Below, piece by piece: positions 43,001 through 56,860 of a DNA stretch of 64,000 nt. Under the pieces are notes generated by a model. It was not told the DNA's origin. It saw only the letters and a list, made by a program, of their open reading frames with translations, and ran no database searches. The stretch is taken from NCBI RefSeq assembly GCF_031755915.1, contig NC_083387.1:524501-588500 (forward strand), written 5' to 3'. Every line of letters starts with the position of its first letter. Position 1 is the stretch's first letter. The position numbers and the translations under genes were made by a program. Source of the DNA: Ziziphus jujuba. Taxonomy: Eukaryota > Streptophyta > Magnoliopsida > Rosales > Rhamnaceae.

Positions 43001-46000
43001 AATCTTAGGAATGTAAGTCCATCCAATTACAGGACAGAAATTGGGTGTATAGGTTTGCAGAATTTGAACACAATATTGTGTAGGTAGATAGACGTTGATA
43101 TTATGTTAAGTTACCTCTATTTCTTAAAACTTGTACTATTAGGAAGTAAGTGCAACTATGTTTATCAAGTAATGTAATTGACAGTTTTAACAAGTTTTAT
43201 AGACTACTGTTGGTGAATGGAATCTAAGTTATGATTAGTTCTTTTTTGGCTAGTTTTATGTTTGAATAGAAAGACATTTGATGAAATATTGAATAAAAAC
43301 AAGTTTGAAGTATGAATGCTAAGTTACAATCAATCCCAAACGTTTAAGCAAAAGTGAAATGTGTATTTTAAGCAAACAAAAAAAGACACTAACAATCCCC
43401 TGCACGAGTAGGTCTAAACTTTTTGATAATAAACAACCTTTTTGATAGGAAATCAATAAAAAAGGTAAAAGAGACGATAAGAAATCCTCAGAAAACAAAA
43501 TAAATAAATAAATAACTAAAGCAGTAACATTAAGACATTAATATAGACACATAAACCACCTGTAACATCTTTCCAATTAAGAACAATCAAAGAAAAATGG
43601 AAATCTTTGAAAGCTTTCTCTGTAAAAGCCCAGAAAGCAGATCTTTGCAGGGGCAATTGTGGGATTTTTTTTCTTCTTTTTTTCCTTTTTTTTTTTTTTT
43701 TTTTTTTGTCTTCTTTTTTTTTTTTTTTTTTTACCTGCTAAGATATTTTAGATGTTTTGCACATGCCATTAAGTTATTTCTTGAGATGATATAGATGTTT
43801 TGATGAGGAAAGCAATTACATTGTAAGTGTTGTCCTCTTTGCTTCTATGTTTTTTTGTGGATACAAAGGAGGTCACACAGTTTCTAAGGGGTTCTACTAT
43901 TGTAGTGAGGGATTATTTCAAGAATATTGTTTGCATTTTATTTTTCTTCCAAGTGCGTGTCTAATTCCTGTTTGTGGCAAGCAGTGGTATTACCTGCTTA
44001 TCATTTAATTCAACGGTTAAGTCTTAGTTGGGCATCAGTAATAGTAAATTTGATTTTCTTTTCTATGTTCAGACTGTGGACTATATTTTGTGCATGGATA
44101 ACACTTGTATTTCAAGTCTTCTTCTTTTCCATTTTTTACTTTCTTTGTATAAGGTAATTTTTATCATTCATGTTTGGTGCCTTTTGCTTTATCATCTATT
44201 TCTTCTGCATTTTTAGGTTCATAAAATATCTCAAGCTGACATAAATACAGAGATAATTTTTAACTGTCAAATGGGACGTGGGCGAACTACAACTGGGATG
44301 GTGATTGCTACTTTGGTTTACCTCAACAGAATAGGATCTTCGGGTAGTCTTGTTACTTTCTGTAAACTCTATCTTTTTACTTCTAGTATCAGCATTGGAA
44401 ATGGTAACTATCATTCATCGATTATTGTAATGATCATAATTACAGTTTAATATACCTATTTTGAATTGTTTGATCTCATATTTTCGATGATTTTGGGGAG
44501 TATTGATGTGTTTGAGATGACTCGTTTTCCTGCTACTGCCTCTGCTTAACGCTATTTTTCATGTAATCATAGAGACTAGAGTACATGGATGCTTTTAGAT
44601 AGGCCTAAGCATTGGAAATACAGATTGATGCCAAAAGAAAAAGAGGGGTGAAGGGGCTTCCCATGTCAATAAGTTGGAGTACAATATATTATTGTTTAGT
44701 TGATTACTTGACTAAATAAATATATCTTGTGATTGGGGATCGTTACATCCTTGTTTTACATTGTCTAACAATAAGATGGACAATCTAGTAGGATAGATCA
44801 GTGAAATAGTGGGGAAGACATGGAGAAAGGGTCTGGCTGCTGTTGTCTAGATCACTTTCAGAGTTCCTGTTTATTTGGAAGATTACGGTTCATGTGCAGC
44901 ATATGAGAGCGAGGAGAATATAGTTCCAAGGTCATATCACAAGGAGTATCCAATTGCTGCCATATCACAAAAGAAGTCATTGGTTAAAGAATTATATTTT
45001 TCTTTTTTTCCCTGCTTATGGAATCAATGATTAAATCTGTTTTCTCCATCTTTATTATAATTTTACAATCGTTGATAAACGTTGCATATCTAAAGATGCT
45101 GTGATTTAGTACTTGGCCTGACATTTTGAATTGCATTTCCTTATTCTCCCTTCCTTTCTTAGTTTTGGATGCGAAAAAACTTCAGAATGATAAAACCAGC
45201 CCTTCCATTACATACTTTATTGTATCTGCCATAGCATGCATTTAGTGTAACTGAGCACTAAATAAAAGTTGGTTGATACTCTTCCCAGCTTTTTTCCACA
45301 TGCATGCATCATGAAATTAAAAAATTTAAAGGTAATCATCTTTAAAGGATGCCTTTGTGTTTGTTTTGTCCGCTTGAGTTGGGGTACGGCTAAGGGATTA
45401 CTCTTTGGGGTGGCTTTAGACCTCTGAAAGATGCATTTGCCTTTGGTTGATCGCTAAATGTACTCCTTTGAAAGGAAAAACTCCAATGTAAAGTAAGCGG
45501 CAGGATATGAAGGTGTATAGTTACCATCTTTTCATTTATTAATGACAGCTATAGTAATGAATATGAGGGATTAGTAAATAACCTGGATAACTTGAATGAA
45601 AACTGAACTGGCAATTCTCCTAATCGCATAATTGAATTTACAAACCAACAATCAAGATATTTCCTAAACTTCATGAAAAAGCTAAATATCGGAATGTTCC
45701 ACGTGCCTGTTTGAAAATATAATAAGGGCTCATATCAATGTTAACTTGCTCAGTCAGATTTTCTCTTGTTTCTTGTTTCATTTTTCAAAACCCCACCCCC
45801 AACCCCTTTTTCATTCTTATGCAAACCACTTCGGTTGCTATGACATTGCTTGTTTCTCATGTCATGTTTTTTATTATATAAATAGGTATTCCAATTACCA
45901 ATTCTATTGGAAAGGTTTCTGAATCCAGTGCTAATGTCACGGACAATTTGCCAAACTCAGAAGAGGCAATCCCTAGAGGAGAATATGCAGTTATAAGAAG

Positions 46001-49000
46001 CTTGATTCGAGTATTAGAGGTATTTGACATCACTTATTGTTGCTTTTAATTGAACAGTTAACATAACCTTAAATTTTTCATTAATTATTTGCATACCTGT
46101 AGGGTGGTGTTGAAGGCAAAAGACAAGTGGATAACGTCATTGACAAGTGTGCCTCCATGCAGGTATATCTCTCTATTATTGTCTGTTATGGTATGGCTTC
46201 CTATGTTACATGGGCTCTTCTCTATCCCACCACACCCATGTTGGATTTTTGGAAACTGACAAGGGTATTGCCGTTGAACACACCAAATACATGGAAAAAC
46301 TTTAAAAAATAGAGATCTGACGCTTGGATACATATCTAGACCTGGCACTGACACCTGAGTTCGAGCAACATAGACGGCTTCTAAGTTCATTTAGTAATAT
46401 TCCATTCTAATCTTGCACAAATTGGTATTTTTTTCAATTATATGGTCCCTTTAATAATGCTTTTTCTTAGTCTGAAAAATTATTCTAAGTTTGGAAGATT
46501 ATATTTTATTGTCATAAAAAAGTTCTGTGGTTTATTTTTAGGTTATATTTATGGTTTTGTATTTCTTGAAATCTGCTTTTTTTGAAATAACTGCAGAACT
46601 TACGTGAAGCAATTGCTACTTACCGCAACAGTATTCTTCGCCAACCTGATGAGATGAAAAGGGAGGCGGCACTTTCTTTTTTTGTGGAATATTTGGAAAG
46701 ATACTATTTCCTTATATGCTTTGCGGTGTACATTTATTCAGAAAAATCAGCCCTCCATTCTAGAACCTTGGGTAATAATAGTTTTGCTGACTGGATGAGA
46801 GCAAGGCCCGAACTATATAGCATTATTCGCAGGTAACAGAAGGAAAAGTCCTTTATGGTACAGAGTAGAGTCTCTGCTTTTTTCTATTTTCTAGCCACCC
46901 TCCTACCCCTCCTTTTTGGTTCCTCTTTCACACTGTTACTAGTTGGAAGAGTTGCATGCTTTTGACTCATATGAGTGACCGCTAACTGATGATCTCAATT
47001 CGTCAGGCTGAGTCAAATTCTTGACCCATTTGAGTGACCACTGACTGGTTGCAATATCTCAGTGATTTAGTCTTCATATTGTATAACAGCATAGGTATGA
47101 TGTGGTAATACTATACATTCCACTAATATGCAGGTATATGGCTAGAGCATAGTAAAAGTGCTCTAGTGCGAACCCTTCTTCTTTATATGCACAAGATAGC
47201 AACAGGAAAATACGTAAGGAATCTTGCCCGCCATTCCTGATTAAAGGAATGGAGTAAAGGGGTTACAATATCCCACTGAGGTGGAATTGGGGGAGGGGAG
47301 CGCGGGTTTTTTTTTCGCGCGGGGGGGGGGGGGGGGGGGGGGGGGTGGTGGGGGGGGGGGGTGGTAACGTACTGCTTCTACTACTCTCCCTGAGGGAGAG
47401 ACTGGGGTAATGTTCCTTATATGAGTTATAGCTACCATGAATTCTAATTAGACTACTGTGAGCTCTAGTAACTCTACCTCTTTGAGTTAGAGCTTCACTA
47501 ATTCTATCGCTATTTCTCCTAAGGAGAAAGTAGCATTTCACGTACCCTGGTTAAATAAACCATGGTTTCTTGCCATAATGATTTTGGGTTGAATTCGGAT
47601 TAGCAAAATGACAGGGTGCATATGCATGTTTGCTAAATGCTTCAATCTGTTCAGATTGAAGTATAGTTCATCAAATGCTGAAAGGGGCCCAAAAAAAAAA
47701 AAAAAAAAAAAGGGTGCTGATGTGCCTTGGAAATCAAAGATGATTATTAGTGTTGTATTGTATGGCTTTTTATCAATACAAAGCTACATTAGCTTTGTCC
47801 ATTATGCCTTAATTGGTTTAAGAAACTGTGTGCCACATCCATCATGTTACAACTGTCCACCATTTGGAATTAAAGAATGAATTGTGGAGATATTACTTCT
47901 TTTCTTTTGGCATCCAGTTCACAAGGAACTAAGGCATCTTTGGCATTTTCTACTGGCATGCATTGGCGGCTAACTTTTTCTGCAATTGGATGTTGTTGCA
48001 GGTTGCTAAGGAGAGATCCAATGGGTGCACTTGGATATGCAAGCCTAAAGCCATCTCTGATGAAGATTGCTGAATCTGCTGATGGCCGCCCCTGTGAGAT
48101 GGGTGTAGTTGCAGCCTTGAGAAATGGTGAGGTTCTAGGTAGCCAAACTGTTCTGAAAAGTGACCACTGTCCAGGGTGTCAAAACCCAAATTTACCTGAA
48201 AGAGTGGAGGGTGCCCCAAATTTCAGAGAAGTCCCTGGCTTTCCTGTTTATGGAGTGGCAAATCCAACAATCAATGGTATACGATCTGTCATACAACGGA
48301 TTGGCAGCTCCAAAGATGGTTGTCCAGTTTTTTGGCACAATATGAGGGAGGAACCTGTTATTTACATCAATGGAAAACCATTTGTTCTCCGTGAGGTTGA
48401 AAGACCATATAAAAACATGCTTGAATACACGGTAAATAGTCCATGTCATATCTATGTAAACATCCTTGAGGTGTAGTTCACGTTTTATTTAGACACTTAG
48501 CTTGCTATGTTAAATATCCTTGAGGTGGAGGTCACGTTTTATTTAGACACTTTGCTTGCTATATTATTCCTGGAGCAGTACCTACATAGTTTTGGCATTG
48601 AGGACATATTTTGTTATGCTGTTTTGTGTTGATCAATCTTTTGAGGACCTGTATCTGAGTTATCATAATCTTCTATCCTAGTTTTGTCAAAGCATGCATA
48701 GTTAGATACATAAAATGGTGTATAGTTAATACAGTGCACACATGACTGAAGTATGTCAATAAAAATGTTGGAGTTTCAGCGCTGCTGGTCCCAACATGGG
48801 CAGGAACCTACAGAACCAAATTACCAGTAGTCAAGCACAAAACAATAAACACTTGAACATATACATGATTTGCCATTGTGCTCACACTCAAGAGTAAGTT
48901 TGATGAAAGTATTATAATAAGATTGTTCTCACAACTCTAATTTATTGCTTCCATATCCCCCAAAAAAAAAAAAAAATTGTTTATCTCTTGGTTCCACAGT

Positions 49001-52000
49001 TGATTTAAAGCAAATAAGAATTTCAGGCACAAAGGCTGAACAAAGCATATAGCATTTTGATGGGCTAGAACCCTGGAATGTTAACATAAGTCTTGACCAC
49101 TATACTTGTTGAAGTGCTGTTTTTCCTTTTATCTTACAATTGTTAGAAACTGTTTCTTCTTAATTTATGCTGGATGTTGTTGGTGATAGTAAAACTTTGA
49201 TCTCTTCTTACAGGGAATTGAACGTGAGAGAGTGGAGAGAATGGAAGCTCGATTGAAAGAAGACATCCTGCGAGAAGCTGAACATTATGGGGGTGCCATA
49301 ATGGTTATTCATGAAACAAATGATGGGCAAATATTTGATGCTTGGGAACATGTAAGTGCTGATTCTATTCAAACTCCACTTGAAGTTTTTAAAAGTTTGG
49401 TGGCCGATGGTTTTCCAATTGAGTATGCTCGTGTGCCCATAACGGATGGTAAAGCTCCCAAAAGTTCCGATTTTGACACATTGGCGATGAATATAGCTTC
49501 TGCTTCCAAGGACACTGCTTTTGTCTTCAATTGCCAGGTTAACTTTTTTACTGTTTGCCTACTTTACTGTAGATATCCATGTAGATCCTAGCAAAAGTGT
49601 TGTGGATCTATAACACGTGTGTGTGTGTGTGCGTGCGCTTTTTTTTTTTTGGGCCTTATATTCTCTCAATGCCTTTTTTTCCTTTACCACAGATGGGTCG
49701 AGGAAGGACAACCACTGGTACTGTAATTGCTTGCCTTTTAAAATTACGGATTGATTATGGTAGACCTATTAAAGTTCTGCTGGACAGTATGATCCAAGAA
49801 GATGAGGATGGCGGTACCTCAAGTGGTGAAGAAACTGGAGGTACTGTGGCTGCATTAACTTCCAGCATGGAGAAACCAAAAACTGAAAAGGAGCAAGGTC
49901 GAATTTTTGGCATAAATGACATCTTGTTGTTATGGAAAATAACAAGATTGTTTGATAATGGGGTGGAATGCCGGGAAGCCTTAGATGCTATTATCGATAG
50001 ATGTTCTGCTCTGCAGAACATTCGCCAAGCTGTTTTGCAGTACAGAAAGATGTTTAATCAACAACATGTTGAACCAAGGGAAAGGAGAGTGGCGTTGAAC
50101 CGTGGTGCCGAGTACTTGGAGCGGTACTTCCGTTTAATTGCTTTTGCAGCATATTTGGGAAGTGAAGCATTTGATGGATTTTGTGGACAAGGAGAATCCA
50201 GGATGACATTTAAGGATTGGTTGCATCAACAACCTGAAGTCCAAGCAATGAAATGGAGCATAAGATTAAGGCCTGGGCGATTCTTTACAATCCCTGTAAA
50301 TTCCTTCTACTTGTTGACCAAGGGACTTCCTTTTTTTTGTTCATTTTTTCTTCTTGTTGCTGGGTGACTTTAGATACTTAGGGCTCATTGAATGCATCAT
50401 ATCCTCCATTCCAGTTGTTTTCTTGTTTAAATTGGCGTGGATTTAATTGAATTGGTAATTTGATTTTGAATATCAGGAGGAGTTGAGAGCTGCCCAAGAG
50501 TCCCAACATGGAGACGCTGTGATGGAGGCCATTGTCAAGGCTCGTAATGGTTCTGTTTTAGGGAAAGGATCTATACTTAAAATGTATTTCTTTCCTGGTC
50601 AGAGAACTTCTAGCCACATACAAATTCATGGAGCACGGCATGTTTACAAGGTACACTTGCATAAATAATCCTACAACTCTCAATAATTAATGTCTCATGT
50701 GCCATGCATGATGGTTTTCCTATTGATCACTAATCGAAGGACATAATATTTGGAGGACTCTTTTGACCAAACGAATAATTGTCAGCAAAGTTTTCTCTCT
50801 CTTTTTTTTTTTTTTTTTTTATATATAATTTTGTCCTCCCCTCAAATACAAAGAATTCTTCTTACTTTATACATAAGTCATTGATTCAGCATTGGATAAA
50901 AAAGACATTTAAAATAAAAAAATAAAAAAAAGAGGGGAGGGTTGAAATATCCATTTTTCCTATTTTTAAAAATCATACAAATAACAGGTTCAAGTCATTT
51001 TTTTATCTTCATGAGTGCTTTATATCAATAAAAAAAATTTCCAACTCTTTGAAACCATCTCTGGATTGACATTTCTGTATTAACATTCCAAGCTAATGAC
51101 TGCTAGTAAGGCCATCTTGGCTCTTTAAAATTATTGGGGTTATGTCAGGCAATCTATTATTATGTTTCAATCCCTTTGCTCTTACATGAATCAGACACAT
51201 ACATCTATGTGGACAAAGGTTTCTTGTAGAAGCAGTATATTATGTGTTTATTTGTCAAATAAACTGCATGGTATGATGAGCGTTTGATAATGCTTTTTAA
51301 GTGTCCCGTTCTCTTCAGGTTGATGGATATCCTGTTTACAGCATGGCAACTCCAACAATTTCTGGTGCCAAAGAGATGCTAGCATATCTAGGTGCCAAGC
51401 CCAAAGTAGAAGGATCTGCTACTCAAAAAGTGATATTAACTGATCTGCGAGAAGAGGCAGTTGTTTACATTAACGGGACACCATTTGTCCTCAGGGAGCT
51501 AAATAAACCTGTTGATACGCTCAAGCATGTGGGGATCACTGGTCCGGTGGTGTGTTCTTAAAACGTGTTTTCTATTCTAAGGACAAGTCAGTAAGCCAAA
51601 TATGTTTCCCAGCTTCATTTCTTGCAACCATATGCAGGTGGAACACATGGAGGCACGGCTGAAAGAAGATATATTGTCCGAGGTTGGACACTCTGGTGGT
51701 CGAATGCTTTTACATCGTGAAGAATATATCCCAGCATTAGATCAGTCCAGTGTCTTAGGATACTGGGAAAACATATTTGCAGATGATGTGAAGACACCTG
51801 CTGAAGTATATGCTTCTTTGAAAGATGATGGTTATAACATTGTATACAGGAGAATTCCATTAACAAGAGAGAGAGAGGCATTGGCTTCTGATGTTGATGC
51901 TATCCAGTACTGTATAGATGAGTAAGCATCATCCCTGGCACTCTTATTTTCAGCATTGCAGCTCCAAAATTTTTATTTCCTTAAGTATGGTATGTTAGAA

Positions 52001-55000
52001 GTTATTGTTCCACTGTTTGCATCATAGTTTAACTGACAACATCATCTGTATGTTTGTTGGTGCCAAGGCATATACCAACCAATCTATGGTCATAAACTGC
52101 ATCTGTCACCACCTTCTGACTTGAAATTACATGATTGGAACATTGAAATATCTCTATTAGGTAGTCTGGTGTTTCTATGCCCCAGGCCTGAGTTCTTGTT
52201 GCCCTTGGAGTTTCATTTTCATGAGAAAAACCTTAGCATCCAAATTTGATTTGGCTTTTTTTTTTTTTTTTTCTTTGGCATTTCTTCATGCATGGACATT
52301 TTAAATTTTTATGTTTAAGTTACCATCGATTTTAAAAACTTAAATGATCAGGAAGTGGACCCTACTATGTAAAACAAGATAACACAGCACATAAATATGT
52401 TAACGCAATTACCACCCCTTATGTGCAGTATGATAAATTAACAGATATAAGGATTAGCACGATTCAAACACAAGACAAAGACATATTTATATATTTTGAT
52501 GCCATGTTAACATAAATCTCAATTGTTTAAGCTAATAGGAATTAAATTCAACCATGTATATCAAGCTAACAAAGCACTATGCACTAAGCACCTTATGTTG
52601 CAAAATTGCACTATGAAAGGATGTTGCACCGGTTTAAATCTCTACATCTTAAACTTGACAAAGTCTTCCACTAGTCAAGGTCTTTGATTGATGGATCACT
52701 TTTCTTCTATATTGAACTAAGAAGCTTCTCTTCTAGTCTATTATCTTTTCCTTTTAATTTGGGAAGTGGGAAAGGAGGGTAGAATTTTATGAATTGAAAT
52801 AATTTTCTCCTTATTTAGAAATTATTCTGAAGCTAAAGTAACTTATTTTTATAGCTCTGCAGGGTGTTATCTTTTTGTGTCACACACAGGATTTGGAGGT
52901 GTGGCATATGCAATGTCAATCATTTGCGTCAGACTTGGTGCAGAGGCAAACTTTGCTTCAAAGATGCCACAATCATTTGTTGGCCCGAATCGAATGTTTT
53001 CACCTCAAGAGGACTTGCCTTCCCGGATGTCTGATGAAGAAGCTCTTAGGATGGGTGATTATCGTGACATACTAAGCCTTACGAGAGTTCTCATGTATGG
53101 TCCCAAAAGCAAAGCAGATGTTGACCTTGTCATTGAAAGGTATTTATCAGAAATTTACGTAGAGTGTGCCACTTTTATGTTATGACCTACCTGTCTAAAT
53201 AGAATAAATGATTTATGGTTTAGAAAAGCAAAAGAGTGATGTGTTGGCTATATAATCTTGTGTATTGTGCAGACTGAGAAAACTTACCTCCGTACTTGTT
53301 ACGGCAGGAGAATTAATCAATTAATATTTGTTTCAATTACAGTTTTTATTTATTTATTTATTTGTGGGGGGCTTTATCCTCCAACATAATTTAGCATGCT
53401 TGCTTTTGGTTCTTTATTTCATAAAGTGCTGAATTTGTTCTTTGTTTAAAAGGTGTGCAGGTGCGGGGCACTTACGGGATGATATTCTTTACTACAGTAG
53501 GGAACTCGAAAAGTTTCCTGATGTTGATGATGAGCATCGGGCATACATTCTGGACATGGGTATCAAGGCTTTAAGGTAAAACATATACCTCAAGAGTTGA
53601 ATCCTGCAGTACTTGCTGATGGCTGGTTGTATTTCTCCTTTTGCTATGTCTATAGGAACCTGTGTTAAATCAATTATTGTTAAGAGTTTAATGTTTAGTT
53701 GTTTGTGGTAGTTGGCTGAGATGGTTGGCTTGTTGTCATTTGTCACTCTTATATGGTTCCTAAGGACTTTATGTATTGCATTGGAATTGTGTTTTCTTTG
53801 GCTTAAGCATTGAACAAACATAATTAGCAGTATGCATGATCTTGCACCCACAGTTTCTCCATCTATGATAATAGCTACTTATCTTACTTTAATGTTCTGT
53901 ATTTCAAGAGAGAAATCACCTTCTATCTTTCTGCTCTCCCATGGTCAGTGGTAGGAAAGTATACTATGGAGCCATTCTTGGCATTCAATGTTCTTTATCT
54001 ATCTCTTCTCAAGTCTTATGTTACTTATTCTTTTGGTTTGATGTCATTTAATGATGAGAATGCCATCTAAAGCATCGATAAAAATTGCTGTATAGATTGT
54101 AGAGTGATGAAAAGGCAATAGGTTTACCATAACAACAGATGTTACATTTGAAATATGCATATCATATATAATTTTACTATAGTGGGTTTGCATATATATA
54201 TACTTTATGATGGATGTCTCACGTCCAACCACATATAGTGTGACTACTGTAAAAAAAAAAAAAAAGAAAAAAAAGAAAAAAAAAGGGGGTTCATGTCCCA
54301 TCTCATCTGATGGGATGTAACATGCCCACCATAAGGTAATCATGAAAGTCTACCATAATAGAACTATATATATATATATATATATATATGAATCGCTCTC
54401 ATCAGGTTGACTTGATGGTTACCATTAGGAGTTTTTTATCAACCTTTGTATCACTTCAAAGATTGAGATTTTTAAAATGCATTAGTGGCCTAATTCAGGT
54501 TTACTAAAATACTTGGGCATAGTGAACCCTATATGGACCGAGAGAATAATTAGTGTATGTCTAAAATCTCAATACTTGAAGTGATTAAAAGGCTAAAAAA
54601 GGAAATCCAAAGGTAAAACTATAACCTCGACCTGATATGAGATTGGTGATATATATGGTCCTATATTAATAGGCTGGCATGCTCACCTTATGGTGAGCAT
54701 CTCACGTCCTACTAGATTTGGTGGGATGTGAAGAAAAAAAACTTGTGTATAAATCATACGTCTCACAAGATGTGTTGGGACGTGAGACAGCTACCATAAG
54801 CTAAGCATGCAAACCCACCATTGTGAAATTAATTGTATATATATATATATATGTATATAAATTGTTATTCATAGATTTTCTGTCATCTGTAACCTGCATT
54901 TCACACAATTTACGTTTGAAGTTAGTCTTTTTGTTCATGTAAACGCATGCATAGTGAAAGCACAGGCCTTTGTCTTTTTAGCTGTAAATTTTTTTTCTCG

Positions 55001-55221
55001 TGGAATGCAAGCATATAAAATTTTATTGAGTGCACAAAAGCCATTATTCTGTTATGTGTGACTATTCCGTTTTGATGTCCATTTGCAGGCGTTACTTTTT
55101 CCTTATAACATTCAGGTCCTACCTCTACTGCACTTCTGCAGCCGAGGTGAAATTCACATCATGGATGGATTCTAGGCCTGAACTTGGACATCTATGTAAT
55201 AACCTCAGGATTGATAAATGA
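40010..55221 (+). CDS. Paladin-like protein, three phosphatase-like repeats (19 coding exons)
   Basis: Predicted 1,256 residues. Coding exons: 40010-40159, 40319-40453, 41452-41523, 41799-41869, 41971-42070, 42174-42272, 44217-44343, 45886-46019, 46103-46162, 46597-46832, 48002-48431, 49214-49537, 49693-50295, 50477-50650, 51319-51549, 51638-51921, 52855-53139, 53453-53575 and 55089-55221. All introns are GT-AG and the frame is continuous. The start MSIPKEPEQVMKLRGGSVLG is chosen because it leads into the family motif; an ATG at 40003 is out of frame. There are three related repeats, each with a VLG..(T/S)(V/I)LK motif and a REE..VYING.PFVLR motif. Repeat 1 has CQMGRGR (C226-R232) and repeat 2 the same loop at C645-R651, across the exon 12/13 junction. 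Repeat 3 has SHTGFGG (1086-1092), lacking both Cys and Arg. Animal paladin is a related phosphatase-domain protein reported to act on phosphoinositides; the plant substrate is unknown to me. No signal peptide or membrane helix is seen. Confidence 0.93.
46955..47065. repeat. Diverged tandem duplication in paladin intron 10
   Basis: A ~58-bp unit containing TTGAC(T/C)CAT.TGAGTGACC and ACTG occurs twice in direct orientation, near 46963 and 47021. Weakly conserved. Confidence 0.55.
47222..47565. repeat. Cluster of short hairpins with a long G tract, paladin intron 10
   Basis: At least six short inverted repeats follow one another: CCATTCC/GGAATGG (47231/47246), CCAC/GTGG around TGAG (47273-47284), CTCTCCC-TGA-GGGAGAG (47384-47400), CTCTA/TAGAG (47472/47488), TTTCTCC-TAA-GGAGAAA (47513-47529) and TGGTT/AACCA (47549-47563). 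A G-rich run of about 45 nt with few interruptions lies at ~47318-47362. It is not recognised as a known element. Confidence 0.6.
48464..48571. repeat. 54-bp tandem duplication in paladin intron 11
   Basis: Two adjacent direct copies, 48464-48517 and 48518-48571, sharing CCTTGAGGTG, TCACGTTTTATTTAGACACT and GCTTGCTAT with a few mismatches. A simple intronic duplication. Confidence 0.85.
54170..54830. mobile_element. MITE-like foldback element in paladin intron 18
   Basis: About 660 bp with terminal inverted repeats of about 70 bp: 54170-54243 reads AATTTTACTATAGTGGGTTT and onward, and the complement of 54762-54830 reads AATTTCACAATGGTGGGTTT and onward, both continuing to GTCTCACGTCC. A second inner inverted pair lies at ~54288-54345 and ~54672-54730 (CACCTTATGGTG.GCAT). 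It has no coding capacity. An A-rich run and a TA microsatellite lie inside. The target duplication is not resolved because the flanks are AT-rich, so the superfamily is open. Confidence 0.7.
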
Positions 55222-56860
55222 TTTCTATTTTATGAATATACATGAAGATATGTATAGGAATGAGATATAAATTAAGGTACAGAGGGCATTGCCACTAAGA
55301 ACTTCCTGCTATTATTCACAACTTCTCTCTCGCCCTCTCCTACTGTCCTCCCTGGGCAGTGGTCGTGAGGCACCATGCGGCCCTAAGTTTTGTATGCTAA
55401 ATGCAGGTAAATTATTGGCAAATGATGTTATTGGGAATTTGGGATTTCGTTAGTTCTGGTCTCTTGTTTCTTCGGTGCACGCAATGGAATTCTCCTAGTG
55501 TGTGGCTTTTTCTTTGTTAGGGCCCTCGGGCGCCATTCTTACTCCCCAAAAAAATTATAAAAAAAAATAAATAAATAAAAAAGAAAAAAAAAAAAAAAAA
55601 AGACATATTTCCATCACACATTTCCCATGCAACTGCAGAAGGGTTGTTGTGTATGGTTACAATCTATACTTTTTTTTATTATTATTTTATTTTTGCAGCA
55701 GTTTTAAAAATGTTTGCGTTTTTCTTTATTTAGAAGATTAAAAAAAATAATAGTAATCATAATTTGTCTGTCTATTTTTTTTCTAAATTTCCAAGCCCGA
55801 GGATGGTGCTTGGCCTAAAAAATAAACAAAAGCTGGCTATGTCCCCAAAAAAAAGTTAGTCTTTACCCTTTCGCTTTTTCCACCACCCAATTGGCCCGAC
55901 ATGAGTGAAAATGTACTTAGAATTTTATTTATTTATTTATTTTTTTCCCTGTTGGCTGGTAACTTGGAAATTTTAATTAATTTTTTAATGTTTCATTTTT
56001 GGCATCACTGTTCCCTTACTTTTAGACTTTATTTGGATGTTTCAAGACGGAAGAAAAAAACAAAATAAATAATAAAAATAAAAAAAAATTGAGAGGAAAA
56101 AGGAAGAGAAAAAATAATAAAATATTTCTTAAGTTTCGTTAAAAAAAAATAAATAAATAAATAAAAATAAAAAATTAAAAGATGAAAAAGAGTAGAGTTT
56201 ATAGGACCATTTTAAAAGCGAGAAATGGACAGAACGGAGAGAAGAGAGCACGTAGAAGAAGAAAGATTTATTTAAAGCGAACTTGATAAATTCTACAGTT
56301 CTAGAATGATTTTATAAAACTTCCAGATGGATAAAATTTGGTTAAAAAATAAAAAATTATTTTATAATAATTATGTTATTAGAAACTCATCAATTTAATA
56401 ATTCTATAAAAAGTACTAAATAAGTGACTTTTATAAAATCGGATAAAAAACCACTTCCAAACAAGTCCCTAGTTTTCCACACTGAAAATAACATAAAATT
56501 ATAATTCTCATGCCTTAATGGTTTTCATTTCCTTTCTCGGTTGATTTTTTTTTTTCTTTGTTTTTCTGTAGCCAAACAAACAAAACTAAAATCCTCCCAT
56601 CATTTTTTCCCTTCTCCATTGTAGTCCAAGTTCCAAAGATAGCATTAATAATTTTTCACTTTACCTGCAACAATATTGAAATAGCACTACCGCCCCTTGA
56701 AATTTGTAAATATTGCTATATCAGTGCAAAACAACCAAATAGAATTCTCATTACTGGTAGGAAAAATGAATATTTTTATGTGCGGGTTTTTTTTTTTTTT
56801 TTTTATAGAAAAATTTATTTATTTAACCACTAACTAGTAGGGAATTGGTGTAAAAACCCT
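55222..56860. other. Paladin 3' region and intergenic DNA
   Basis: This holds the presumed paladin 3' UTR, then A-rich and AT-rich low-complexity DNA (55555-55602, 56040-56180). No gene is seen on either strand. The 91-codon frame at 56558-56833 is unsupported. Confidence 0.5.

Noticed and set aside
47241..47541. Proline-rich ORFs on the minus strand
   Set aside because: They are translations of the G tract in an intron. There is no codon bias or homology.
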